DNA of 64,000 nucleotides from Theristus sp. LFF4_11 (GCA_030248135.1 JASANC010001862.1:23210-87209); one strand, 5' to 3'. Positions 11,296-23,200 are shown, numbered from the stretch's first letter. Program-made: numbers and translations. The notes: a model not told the origin generated them from the letters alone.

Positions 11296-12573
11296 GCGCT
11301 CACCGACGCGTGCTATGCACACGTGCGACTGTATCCGGTTTTTTTGTCGTCGCACCACCCCCAGCAACAGCAGCCGCCCTAGAACGCATGCAATAAAAAG
11401 TAATTGGCCAACATGTACGTTTGTCGTGTGAATTACACGCGCAAACGTTTCTGTCCAATTAATTTACGCGCTTTTTCGAACGGTGCATGTTAGTGTTTGT
11501 AAACTGACTTTTTTTTGCGTGCACACAGACACAGATCACTGTAATGTGACATCGCTTTCCATGCTTCAACACGTTCTACCCACTCGGTGCGGTGTTTCTC
11601 ATTCACCTTCGTTGCAATACGCACGTCTGTACACGCGCGTGCTCACCTGGTTTTTCATGCAAAACTTCTGTTTGTGACTGGTTGTAATGTTTTGGCACAT
11701 TTGCTTTGAAAACAAAAACGCCTCAAACTATGTATCATCAACATAATCGCTATTCGTTAATATAAAATTTAATTAATGTCAGCCTGCTGCTCGTTCATTT
11801 GTGGTTTTGTTAGTTTCGCAACAATCGTCGCTCTTCAAGTGTACTTCCAGTTGATCCAAGGTTTTTTCCATGCGATGTGGCAAGCAATGATACTACTGTA
11901 AAATATTTGCAAGTGACGAAACTTTCATACACGCTTGATGTATAAAAAACCTGAAACGCATATGAACTTTTTAATTTCGCCTGACTGATTTTTGTTTGTG
12001 ACAACGGTTTTTATTGTCTACTGAAGATTATACGACAATCACAATTTCCATATCCTAAACTGGTTGGCTTGCTCGAAAAAAATGTTTAAAAAATGAATAC
12101 TTCTCTATTAGTCGTAAAATGTGTTGTGAAGAAAATATGAAAATGCAAACAAAAGATTTCAATCAATACGCATTGTTGTCATATCAAAATCGTGCTGAGT
12201 GATTATCCATCTACAGGCTCTCCGCTCTGCACATCAGTAAAAAACAATTTGGTTTATGTTGTGGTGTCTTGTGATTTGAAAAGTTGGTGAAATGCTGAAT
12301 ATGCAAACACAATTAATCTTTTATTTTACTGTCAGTTTTGAAAAGACATTGGAAACAGCTGTGAACAATAAATAAAGTTTTAAACGCGCGCCACAAATCA
12401 ATTAAATAATTCGATCGAAACAGATGATCACGACAAAGTATGTACAAACACACTTAAAATTTATGACTTTGGATAGTCGCAACCCGAAAAATAAATATTG
12501 CTTCCTAAATTCAGTTCTCAATTCAATTTGTCAGCTGCCATAAACTTCCTTCAACCAACGCGCGTCTTTGTTC
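11296..12573. other. Intergenic
   Basis: AT-rich, with no supported exon and no clear repeat. It separates the ShKT cluster from the neuropeptide pair. Confidence 0.4.
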
Positions 12574-13734
12574 TTAGCCGATTCCGTTGCCAGCGAGCGT
12601 GTCAAAGTATGAGACGCCCTGAAAAATGAATTACGCATCTGATTTTTTATTAATTTTTTTTAAAACTCAGAGCACACATCCTTGTTATCCAACTCGGGTG
12701 AATTTTGGGCAATCGGGTGGTTTACCATCTCGTGGGCAATACCCTCGCCACGTGGGTGGGCAGCCTCTAAAGCATTGCAAGGTTGTCCTGCGGGGCTCCA
12801 GTGTTGGGTGCAGTTTAAAGCACCGACACCAAATCAGAACCCAATTTTGGTTTCGTGGGCGGATGGGGGCAAATTCAAAATTTTTAATGAAGAAAATCAG
12901 CTGTGATACTACACTGGCGACAAAGTATTGGAGCCGCCTGTTTTGGATTCAAGGCAAGGCAGTTTCCACCGAGCCATAAAGGCCGACACAAATTTATTGA
13001 AATAAACTGGCTGAACCGAACGACGTTAAGAAGTTGACTATTTCAAAAGAAACAAACCTGCTCCTGTTCCGGTTCGCTGCTTTGATCATCGGCCGCTGCA
13101 TTTCGCCGTTGTCGAATGGCCACCGGCAAAATTGGTCGCTGAAAAACATAGTTGTTTTTTTCAGGTTGTTGTTTACTGCGAGAAGAGCATGCAGAAAACT
13201 GCAGATGCAGACGTATGTAGTATAGAAGCAGTACTCAAGTCACATGTAGAACTCCGTGTAGAAAACTGTTCATAAGCCAACAAAACAAATGCATCAAAAT
13301 CTGTAAGTTCAGGTGAAACCGTTTTGTTTGGTTTCAGATTTTTTGCACCTGCACGAACATCTGCATCTGAATCTGAAGCTGCATCTGATATTGATTTTCT
13401 ACGTGGCAAGCAATTGGTTACTAAAACAGCTCTGCTAGTAGAACGCGCCAACGCGATTAGAACACCAGGACTGCCGTATTTATTCGGCCATACTGTAGTA
13501 TAGCCGCTTTGGTAGCCAATTTTGCAGCCCCGCTTTTCAGCTCTCATTGAAACTTTCAAAATATTCAGCTTCTAACTACAACACTGTTTTTACCTGAGAG
13601 CGTAGCACTTTGGCGAGCGTTGTGCCAGTGTTCTGTGCGTCCACTGCCGTGGGGTGACTGCGCACGTTGGTCAGCGCACACAGCAGCAGCCACACAAGCG
13701 CCAGCTGCACAAATCGACTGTTCTGTCGCAGCAT
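12574..13734 (-). CDS. NLP-3-like neuropeptide precursor, copy 1
   Basis: Three phase-0 exons: 13734-13594, 13138-13058 and 12618-12574, giving 88 residues. Exon 1 encodes a signal peptide (MLRQNSRFVQLALVWLLLCA). Exon 2 carries a polybasic cleavage site RQRR followed by an acidic spacer ending EPEQEQ. Exon 3 encodes only GVSYFDTLAGNGIG and the stop. This C-terminal peptide resembles the YFDSLAG-type peptide I recall from C. elegans nlp-3. Processing would release a 29-residue peptide after RQRR; shorter products are possible. It lies head to head with copy 2 at 15251-16177, which encodes an identical last exon. The intron between exons 2 and 3 holds a repeat at 12690-12870. Confidence 0.75.
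12690..12870 (+). repeat. Dispersed repeat (family also at 37240 and 43465)
   Basis: It shares the segment ACCCTCGCCACGTG, followed by CAGCCTCTAA, with the copy at 43465-43680 and more weakly with 37240-37455. It lies in the last intron of neuropeptide gene copy 1, opposite to the gene's orientation. Confidence 0.5.
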
Positions 13735-15250
13735 TCTTGATGTTTATTCCAACGTTTTGCTGGCCGTTTGTAAACGCGATAGCGAATGACGGTGGATTTC
13801 TAAAAAAACAGATTTTGAAAAGTATTGCAGAACCTAAAAGATAGGAAGAAAATAGAGGAATGACAAAACATGAGCTTATACGGACAAAAGAGATTGATTG
13901 TTATTGTTTCTTGTAAAAACTAAAAACGACAAAGACGGTATGCGTCGAATCGACCTATCAACCTAGTGCACTCAGTTGATTTGGAGAACAAATCAGCAAC
14001 ATTGTACAATGTAGCTCAAAACTGACGTGGTTTTGTTGCATGAAGCCTTTGTCAAAAGACAATTTGCTGTTAAGCACAGACCTTTCGAGACCTTCGGAAA
14101 CAGTGAACATGAGAAACGGACCAGAGTTTGCCAAACTAGCCTGCATGCAGCATGCAAGCTCCACCTTATATTTGAGTGCAAACGAAAACATGCAGTATCA
14201 CGATTGCTTGATGATTGTTTACGACGTCTGCTGACGTGCAACTGCCGATCAACATGCGTTCCTTGAGATGTTCTGCAAAATGCCATCAAGATTATCGTGG
14301 TTTCGTCGGTGTTTACAGTGTGCACGCACATAACAAACAGACTGTACACAGCTCGGCTCACGGGTTCGCTGTCGATGTTTTGTTTCTGTGACGTAACACA
14401 TCATAGCACACAGACGTTGGTGGGAGTGCTCGTTTACCGCCGCAGCATTATCTGCAGCTGCAGTGTTGGCCCAAGCAAACTCGCCGTCGCTTCTAAGCCA
14501 TTTGCCATTTTCACGTGAACTTCACAGCAGTGGCATCACGACTAGACTTTTTCCTGTAGGGCACGTGTCCGTTGCCATTTTGACGCCCTGATGATGCCAG
14601 CAGTGAGATTGCAACAGACGACGTCACGCAAAAACGCAGACGGTAACCAGTGGGATTCGGGCGCAGTTGAATAGAATGAGCGGGATAAAGGCAAAACTGA
14701 CCGTCTTGTGACGGAATCTTGTGAAATTTCTGAAAAAAAACAACAACAAACAAGTTGTGTAATCAAAACAGACGACGCACTCACTGACTGGAATGTTTTT
14801 AGTTGGCGAGCGATATAAGCGAAGCAGTTTGCTGCACTTTCTCAATCTTCGCATTGCGTCCTCATGCAGTGAATTTTCAAAACGATCGGTCAGTTGGCGG
14901 AGTTGTGAAGTTGTCAGCGCGAGATTTCGCTGATGTCAAATGTTCCGAGTTTTCTGCAAATCATCATGCTGATAAATCATGTGGCTTTTGAGCATTTCAG
15001 TCGTTCATTTTATTTCAGAAAGCTTCGTGATTCTGACATGCATATCAATCATCGCTGTTTCTTTTCACTTCACCATTATTGTTTACCAATTAACGTTTTT
15101 GCTGATTTTCAAGTCGCGTATTGTTTGCTTCTCTATTTTTATGATTGTGTTTTGAGCATGTTCAAAATCTGTTTTTTTTCCTCAGAAATCCACCGTCATT
15201 CGCTATCGCGTTTACAAACGGCCAGCAAAACGTTGGAATAAACATCAAGA
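13735..15250. other. Shared upstream region of the divergent neuropeptide pair
   Basis: The first ~75 bp on each side (13741-13815 and 15170-15250) are inverted copies of each other, so the duplication includes the proximal promoter or leader. The ~1.35 kb between has no supported coding exon. Confidence 0.55.
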
Positions 15251-16177
15251 ATGCTGCGACAGAACAGTCGACTTGTGCAGCTGGCGCTTGTGTGGCTGCT
15301 GCTGTGTGCGCTGACCAACGTGCGCAGTCACCCCACGGCAGTGGACGCACAGAACACTGGCACAACGCTCGCCAAAGGGCTACGCTTTCAGGTAAAACAG
15401 TAGAATCATGGTTCAACCCTAAAAGTGTGTCCGGTGAACTATCCGCCTGGGTGTCCCGCGTGGTGTCCGAAATAGGGGGGGTTGCACAACGCCGAGTGTG
15501 TTGGTGGCACTTATTTCCATCAGGGGTCCGTTTTAGAAAACTTAGGAGTCCAATAGTGCTACACCACTGAGCCCCTGAATAAAATCATAAAGCATCACAA
15601 CAGCTCCGTTTTTTCGCCAATGTCTGCTCTTTAACGTGAAGTTGAAAAATTGAGATCTGTTGTTATATGATTTTATTCAGTGGCTCAGTGTAGTGTGGTG
15701 CTACTGAGCTTTTATAAAACTTTCCCCGGAGGACTGGGGGGGGGCGCCGAACCGGACAGGTACCGGACATCTGCTCGGACACTTTTATCGTGACACAACG
15801 TTTCACCCGAGTCGTGTTCAAAGATTGATTTCAGATTGATTGATTGGCTTTGACACAAATAAGTTAGATTGAAAATCGATATCAGTTTGTCAACATTGTC
15901 TGAAATCGATTTTAGTAGAAAGTTGAATGTGAAACTTGATGTTAAAAAGTTGTTTCTTTTTGTTCAGCGAACGATTTTGCCAGTATTGGCCATTCGGCAA
16001 CGGCGAAGTGCACCAGTCGACGACGAAACCAACGAACCGGAACAGGAACAGGTTTGATTTTTGAAAAATTTAAAAGAAATTCAGCGGAGTGATGCCACAA
16101 GTTAACTTTTGTGCTCAAACTTCTATTTTTAGGGTGTTTCATACTTCGATACACTTGCTGGTAATGGAATCGGCTAA
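15251..16177 (+). CDS. NLP-3-like neuropeptide precursor, copy 2
   Basis: Three phase-0 exons: 15251-15391, 15968-16051 and 16133-16177, giving 89 residues. The layout matches copy 1: a signal peptide (MLRQNSRLVQLALVWLLLCA), a cleavage site RQRR, an acidic spacer ending EPEQEQ, and the terminal peptide GVSYFDTLAGNGIG identical to copy 1. The exon 2 spacers differ (SAPVDDETN here, NAAADDQSS there) while the final 14 residues are conserved, which fits selection on the mature peptide. The acidic spacer may be trimmed, but no dibasic site follows it, so a 29-residue product is the simple prediction. Neuroendocrine secretion is inferred. Confidence 0.77.
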
Positions 16178-17384
16178 ATGGCAGGCATTTTCAGTGAAAA
16201 CGTTGTGAGCTTTCACAGAACGGGTGTGCTGATGTGAAACTAAACTGAGACGCGAATTTAATTTGTTCATTTAACGTGTGTGCTCTGTTTTTTCTTGTGC
16301 GCCGTAATTTTGTGATGAATTTCATTGTTCTACAGTTGTACAGACGTTGTTTTCGCAATTGCTTTGGATTGTGCAATGTGTCTATATAAATTATTTGCAC
16401 AAGCAATGGACTGCTGAAGCTGAACCGTTTGATTGGAACAAATTATTTTCAAATTCAAATATGATTTCATAAAAACTCTTGTGATGTACACCTGCAAAAC
16501 ATTGTTGACCAGAGTTTTAGCGCCTCAGATTTTGGAAATCCTTTGTTCGAAATACGTCGGGCTCATGTTGAATTCAGCAGAATAGCAGAATGCACATGAT
16601 CGTCAAACAAGAATACACACTGCAAAAAGGTTCAAGCCACTGCCATTGGTCAGAAAAATAATTTAAAACCAAAAAACAAAAAAAAACAAAATCAAATGCC
16701 AAAAACTGTGCCGCCTCTACAACTGGGTCTCGATTCGACCTGATTTTGGCATTGTTGCCGTGAAGACAACCAACATCGGAGTGTCGTCGTGCGTCAGTGG
16801 TCGGTCGCGGCACTGGATATTTGATTGCACGTCCATTGAAGCGACTGGCACCGCTCAGCAGTAACAAAAAAAAAAACAAAACGAAAAGAAACATCGAAAA
16901 AGCGACACGACAAAACTTGTTACAATAGCTGCGTACCGGCGTATGACGGCTGTGTGCGTGTATCACGATAACACATTACCGTCGACGAATGGTTCAATGG
17001 TTCAGTGTTATATTGTGAATAAATGTTCTGAATGTCTTGAAGTGACTCACAATGCGGACGAATCGTTCAATATGGTGACTACCTTTTTTAAAATGTTATA
17101 TTCTGAATATCTTGAAGTGACTTACAATACGATTTAACCGCATTACCGTCGCCGTATGGTTCAATATTGTGACTAAATGTTGTGTTCTGAATGTCTTGAA
17201 GTGACTTACAACATGATGTACATTCGATTACAAAGGGCCTTTAACTGATGCTCAACATGTAATGTACGTATATATACTGCGGAAAAACCATTTTCATTTC
17301 ATTATTGCAATAACCACATCCCAGTGCTGTCGTAAAGTGCGTTTCCACTGTAATCGCCCTAACACCAACCAACTAATCATCATC
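16178..17384. other. Intergenic with a short degenerate tandem repeat
   Basis: At 16985-17215 a unit containing TGTCTTGAAGTGACTTACAA and a GGTTCAATAT segment recurs three times with drift. No supported exon was seen elsewhere in the stretch. Confidence 0.5.
17269..17276 (+). promoter_or_regulatory. Candidate TATA box of cysteine-rich peptide gene
   Basis: TATATATA lies about 109 bp upstream of the ATG at 17385 and is the only clear core-promoter-like motif nearby. Confidence 0.35.
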
Positions 17385-17567
17385 ATGCAACAGATGAAGA
17401 CGCTGTTTCTGGTGGTTGCGTTGATGCTGCTGTGTCACGTGACGCTCAACGTGCACTGCAACGCGGCAGCGGTCAAGAAAGCAGATCCACTGACGGACCG
17501 ATCCGGACGTGTCAGGAGGGTCAGTTGTTGCAACAGGCTGCCATTGTTATGTGCTTGCTCACACTGA
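17385..17567 (+). CDS. Small cysteine-rich secreted prepropeptide
   Basis: A single open frame of 60 residues. The N-terminus is a strong signal peptide (MKTLFLVVALMLL after MQQ). A short pro-region follows and ends in a furin-type site RVRR. The predicted mature peptide is 15 residues, VSCCNRLPLLCACSH, with four cysteines spaced CC-x6-C-x-C. A compact peptide with two disulfides preceded by a polybasic site is the plan of many secreted peptide hormones and venom-type peptides; the cysteine pattern alone does not identify a family. I do not recognise an orthologue. The upstream in-frame Met at 17262 would bury the signal peptide, so the Met at 17385 is preferred. Unspliced structure is assumed. 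Confidence 0.55.
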   Translation: MQQMKTLFLVVALMLLCHVTLNVHCNAAAVKKADPLTDRSGRVRRVSCCNRLPLLCACSH

Positions 17568-18597
17568 AAAATATAATGCAGATACATTGTATGCTGATGC
17601 GCATTCAGATGGCAGATATTGGTGCAGATGCGTATGTATGTGTTCACAATAATGCAGAAAAAATTTCATAAGCAAAAAAACGCTAATGCTGTGCTATTCA
17701 TACATACATGTAAACAGCACAGCTGTTATTTTTGCTTTTTGAAAATCTGGATCCGAATCTGCACCGACCGGTATGTTCACGGATTTGTGCATCTGCATCA
17801 GTATAACTGCAGGCAGACACACAACTGAATCAGCATCTATATACACCTGCATTATTTTTCGGTGTGATTTGTCTGAATTTGGTCGTGATTTAAGAAATAA
17901 AAACTACACCAGAAACTAAACTTTACAGCGGTGGAGATTTTACAGTCCCCGATTTTACTACACGACCACGCCGCCAGAATTTATCACAACGACGCCTGGA
18001 TGGTATTATGGGTAATTGGTAGCGTGATCGACCCAAAAAAAACTTTCATCTGTAACACCCCCACTGACAATTACTAGTCAAAATTGAACTTCCTCCATAT
18101 TTTGTCTATACCCACTGTAAGCAACAATCATAATCAGAACAGCCCGCGCGATGATCGGATATTCTGTGTGATTTACTGGTGACTATTTTTGCCCATTGTC
18201 TTTTTGTTTGTGCGCGTTTGCGGCCTTTCAATATTTTAATTCCTGATTGGTTTGTTAAATCCCAATATGTTTCAGTAAAACGATGAACAGAATAAGTTGA
18301 GAATAAACAATAATTCGCGAGTAAACACTGAACAAAACAGTGAACAAAACAACACTACCAACCAACACGACTTACACGAACAAAACAACACCGTGTGCAA
18401 CGGTCAACTTCTGTTTGGCCTCAGACACAGTCGTTTTGATGACAAAAAGTTTGGAATAAAAAAATAGCAACAAACCGAGTTTTCAAAAATAAAATAATCG
18501 TTGTATTGCCATAAAATCAATTAATACACAACTCACCTAAAATACTGAAATATGTCCAGGGAAATGCCTTGTCTGGGCAAACGTTCTAGTATATTTC
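17568..18597. other. Intergenic
   Basis: No gene or clear repeat is visible apart from general AT-richness. Confidence 0.4.
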
Positions 18598-18775
18598 TGA
18601 CGGAAACAGTACCGAAGGCGAAAGCAAATTTTCGAGGGGGGGGTACACCCCCCCAGAGCACCCGAGACCTCCGCGTGGGGGGGGGGGGGGGGGGTCACGC
18701 GACACCCACCCCCCAAAACCTGACACTGGACCATCCACACCCCCCCCCTCGAAATTTGCCGGACACCCCACCCAC
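18598..18775. repeat. C/G-run repeat, left inverted arm
   Basis: This segment, with long C and G runs, recurs in inverted orientation at 23034-23200. Shared pieces include AGAGCACCCGAGACCTCCGC, the complement of the right-hand copy, and CTGACACTGGACCATCCACA. The pair brackets a 4.3-kb block of other mobile sequence. Confidence 0.6.
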
Positions 18776-19542
18776 CCCCCCCCCTACATGGACCTAAGTA
18801 ACAGTGACGACACCCCCCCAAAACTTTTCTCGGACCACCCAAAAATCATGAATTTTTGCTCAAAAATCATGACTTTTTGTCCTTAAAGTCCATAATATAA
18901 GCTAAATATATGGTAACTTGACATTCTTCATTGTAATTTCAAAGATTTTGCAGCAAAATTTAGCGTTTTTCCTTCAAAATTTAAGCGAAAAAATCTCATG
19001 GGTGGGTTGGGGGTGTGCACCCCCCCCAGAAATTTTTCTACAATAGTGCACCCCCCATGGCCCACGCCTGGGGGGTGTCACTGTACCATGACTGACACCC
19101 CCCACTAAAAAATTTTCGGCACCCCCCGGTTGGCCTGTCGTACTAAAACAAACCACTGATGTTGGCAGACGTTGCCTAAACTAGCCTAAACCAAAACCTA
19201 ATCCTAAAGCCTAATTCCAAGCTAAACATAATCCTGACCTAATCCTAACCTAAGCCAAGCCTTTTCAAGAAGGAAGATGCAAGAACAATTGCGTTTTGAA
19301 GAAGTTCTTGTTGGGGCCGGAGCGTGTGCACGCGCGCTAGTGGATCATGAGCATGAGCATGCCGATGCCGCGTGCGCGTGCGCTTTAGTAATGAAGCTTT
19401 TCAAGAATTTCAAATACAGCCAATCAGCGGTTTATCCAACTTTATTTAATCTCAAACTTGCATTTCATTTCACTGAAGAGCCCGCCAGCGATTAGCCTTG
19501 CTGTGTGTGCGAATCTAAAGGGGGCGGAGTTACGCTCGTGCG

Positions 19543-20587
19543 TAGGGTTAGGGAAAAAAAAAATCCGGATTTTTTTTTAAATTAAAAAAAAAATTTTTTT
19601 AAAAAAAAAAAAATTTTTTTTTACAAGTTAGGTTTGTTCGAAGCGTCTCGTCGAGCTGAGTTCATCTAGACTATTTTCAGAACGATCCGGGAAACTATAA
19701 GAGCGAAAATCGTGTTTTATTGAAATTATGTCCATTTCATAGAGGGAAAGTTGCATTTTCAACAGTAAAACAGGACAATTTTCGACGTGTACTTGAATAT
19801 TGAACCGTTCTTAGTTGTTCCTCTTTAGAAAATTACCAAAATTTGACTGTGTTCAAAAATTCCTGTTTGCTGTAGCTAATTCGGCAACCCCTGTCGACCC
19901 GGTCGCCCCCCCCAAGACACTTACTTTCAGGTTCAACCAGCTATGCTATCTGCCACATGGCGAGAGCCCACTCTTCAAATCATCGTATCGAAAACACGTA
20001 CCATGATTTCGCGATCACGTTGCGGGCAACTGACAGACGCAAGTTTAACACGTTAGTTTAGCTCAGCACGCAAGTTTTAACATGTGGCCATGTTATCGGG
20101 TATCTGAAAAACGGTCGTGTGATGTGGTATTAACCAACATCTCCGCTCCAATTGTTTAACAATATATCGCACAACTCCATTGTAGACCTATAACATACGC
20201 CAATCAACAAAATATCATGTTCATCTCATGGCCTACCGACTGAAAAAACATGTTCTAAGTTGCAAGAAAACGATTTCTGAAACGATATTTCAATTCAGTT
20301 AAGTCATTTCAACGCTAAAAATTGACTCTAGAAGTCATCCAAATCAAAAAACATGGAGTACGTCGGTCAAAATGACCAAATAATGACATGTACCTGAGCA
20401 CACAAAGAAGTTGGGAAGAAAATTTGGTTTGAACTTTCAAAAAATTATGCCATAAATCGAATTTTCAGAGCAAAGTAGAAGAAAAATTTTTCAAATTTTT
20501 TTTTTAAGTTTAAAAAAAAAATCCAAATTTTTTTTTTAAAAAAAAAAACGAAAAAAAAAATTTTTTTTTTCAAAGCCCCTAACCCTA
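19543..20587. mobile_element. Non-autonomous DNA transposon with telomere-like inverted ends
   Basis: The element begins TAGGGTTAGGG and ends CCCTAACCCTA, an exact 11-bp terminal inverted repeat. It is flanked by a perfect 8-bp duplication CTCGTGCG at 19535-19542 and 20588-20595. An 8-bp target duplication points to the hAT superfamily. The interior has no transposase reading frame, and just inside each end lie long A and T runs. It has inserted into a low-copy repeat whose GATCATGAGCATGAGCATGC-type units continue on both sides (19340-19400 and 20610-20720). Confidence 0.8.
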
Positions 20588-21234
20588 CTCGTGCGTGTGC
20601 GCGCGCGTTATTGGATCATGAGCAATGAGCAATGCCGATGCCAAGTGCGCGTGCTTTTAATAAAGAGCTTTTCGTCAGCATGAGCATGCCGATGCCGTGC
20701 GCGTGCGCTTTAGGATGAAGCTTTAGGATGAATTAGATGAAGCTTTAGGAAAATCTTTGAAATTACAATGAAAAATCTCTATCAGACAGGTTTTTTCGGC
20801 TCAGCTATTATCTATCTATCTTCTCAGCCAGCTATCTGTCTGAAAATTTTTGTCTTCGAAGACATAAAATGAGTCAATTTTTGACCAAATTCTTGAAAAT
20901 TTCGCTAATTTTAGGTAAAATACGCGTTTATACTTGATTTTTAGACTTTTTAGTGTATTTTTAGCATTATTTTGCTGTTTTTATAGCTTTTTAATTGTCA
21001 CTAATTTAACTGTCACTAATTGTCCCCATAAGAGATAACAATTGTTTTTTAGCGTTTTATCTGTCTATCAAATTTCAAAATTTTGAGCGGCCCCCCCCAA
21101 GTCACATGGCCCCCCCGCGCCCCCCCCCCAAAATTTTCCAGCTATCTATCTATCTATCTGGAAAATTTGCTCCAGCTATCTATATCGCCCCCCCCCCCCC
21201 AACCCCTCGGCTCTGGAACAACTATGGTGGGGTG

Positions 21235-23032
21235 TAGGGATGGATCCGGCAAATTTGCCGGAATCCGGGCCGGATCCGGCAAAAGCCCATTCCGGCCGGG
21301 CCGGATCCGGCAAAAATTGCCGGAATCCGGACCGGAATGGCCTTTTTATGTCTAAAGAACATCTACGCACATTTCGTCGCTTCTTCATCACATTTTCAGC
21401 ATAAAACAGCACAGACACAGAAACAAAGTCAGCAAGACACAGCACAGCAACCAATCAAAAATTACAACAACAACAATTGACAAAATTCACATCGCATGGG
21501 GATAATCAAGTGCTGGCAACACTCCATTCAGAAACATGACCTGTTGTTTTTGTTGTTTGTTGCCCCCTTTTTATCCTTACCCAACGCCCTTGGGGAAAGG
21601 CATTGTCGCAATTTTTTTATTGTCCACCACATGGGCTGCGACGTTGGAAGCAGTTTTTCTGCTATAGAAGTGGGCGTTGGGCAAGCTGCGCTGGTATGCA
21701 TGGGCGCGATGTCATTAAGTTCCTCGCCACCGGAACAGCAATCTTGTGAGTCAAGAAAGCCGACGTTTATGCTGCCGAACCATTAAGCCCCACGCAACCC
21801 AGAAACATGACCTTTTCGGCGTTCTGAGTTGACAGACGAGATCGGCTGTACACAAATACAAACACGGCTGTTACAGAGAACATTCGTTCGCTTGCCACGC
21901 TTGTTGGTAGCGGTGCCAGGTATCTGCGCGCGATTGTCGATAGTTTGGGGTATTTAGACGAGTTCAGCCGCCAAAAGTCTAGCATTAGATCACTTTTGTC
22001 CGGTTCGTCGATAAAATCATCCGACTCGTACAGATTCATTTCGCCGCGCAGTTCGTCTTCAAGACTGGATTCGCCTGACGGGTTGCGCGGTCGCGCAGCG
22101 TGAAACTCGATGCCTCCGTAGAGGCCAGTCGATTTCTTTTTTGGTTCGGGCTCGCGTTCACTTTCGTCATCGTCGTTGTTCGCGATCTCGGATGTATCGT
22201 CACAGTTTGTGGGCGTCTCCGGTCGTTTCAAGATTTTCTTTGCAATGTGAAGTAGTTCACAACGAATCGCGCCTTCATTTTCGAAGACGACTGCAGTATT
22301 CTTGAATCGCGGATCAACGTACGTGGCCATGATGTTGGATTCGTTGTGGAAAAGCGCACGGAAGCGTGTGTCGATGCTGGTCAGCAGCGTTTTTTTTTGT
22401 CGTACCAATGCCACTCGCATCGACTTGTTCGATGCGCTGCTTCAGTGCGCAAACGGCGGGCAACACCATTGAAATGGATTCGTCGTCTCGTGGATTTGTC
22501 GTTGGGGAGGTTTATCGGGTTTTAGGGGATCACGGCACCTCCGCACACCCACGGTAACACACGTCGTTAAAATCGCTGGTGTTCTGGGGCTCACAAAAAA
22601 GCAACTCTTTGACAGCTAACTGAATATGACCAACGAAGATGGCTGATTTCAAAAAAACCTGCTATTGTTCATCAACAACGTCGGCCAAAAGCTGGCAGCC
22701 ACGCTTTTTAAAGTGGACGATGCTGCACATAAGTTTACCACTCAAGACAAAAGCAGTGAACCATTTACCATTGAACAGAACACTAAACTAAAGAAATACT
22801 CACTGATCACATGCCAAATGCACAACAACAAAACCAACAAAGCACCGAAACAAATTTGTCAAACCATTGAACAGCTCTGAAACGGAAAAATCAACTGGTT
22901 AATTCGCGGGTCTCGGCCATTCCGGCCGGATCCGGCCGGATCCGGCAAAATTGCGCCGGAATCCGGACCGGATCCGGATCCAATTTTAGGCGCCGGAATC
23001 CGGAATCCGGACCGGAACCGGCTCCATCCCTA
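21235..23032 (-). mobile_element. hAT-family transposon relic, 1.8 kb
   Basis: Terminal sequences TAGGGATGGATCCGG and CCGGCTCCATCCCTA form inverted ends, and the 8-bp duplication GTGGGGTG is perfect on both sides (21227-21234, 23033-23040). The subterminal 100 bp at each end are dense in GGATCCGGC/GCCGGAATCC repeats, typical of hAT transposase-binding regions. The interior encodes only the C-terminal part of a transposase (minus, 21767-22420). It landed in the right-hand copy of the C/G-run repeat. Confidence 0.88.
21767..22420 (-). pseudogene. hAT transposase fragment (dimerisation domain)
   Basis: The 217-residue frame contains DFWRLNSSKYPKLSTIARRY and SVASERMFS, then RSRLSTQNAEKVMFL, the signature of the hAT C-terminal dimerisation domain. 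A normal hAT transposase has 500-700 residues with an N-terminal BED zinc finger and an RNase H-like catalytic core; these are missing here. The copy should therefore be inactive. The middle of the fragment is acidic and low-complexity. Confidence 0.85.
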
Positions 23033-23033
23033 G

Positions 23034-23200
23034 TGGGGTGTCAAGCAAATTTCGAGGGGGGGGTGTGGATGGTCCAGTGTCAGGTTTTGGGGGGTGGGTG
23101 TCGCGTGACCCCCCACCCCCCCCCCCACGCGGAGGTCTCGGGTGCTCTGGGGGGGGCACCCCCCCCACCCCCCTCGTCTTCGGTACTGACGGAAATCAAT
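23034..23200. repeat. C/G-run repeat, right inverted arm
   Basis: Inverted copy of 18598-18775, with the same TGTGGATGGTCCAGTGTCAG and CGCGGAGGTCTCGGGTGCTC segments. Its outer end GGTACTGACGGAAATC matches the outer end of the left arm. Confidence 0.6.

Noticed and set aside
19185..19260. Possible chromosome-end telomere repeats
   Set aside because: The units are irregular and flanked by ordinary sequence on both sides, so this is an interstitial stretch at most.
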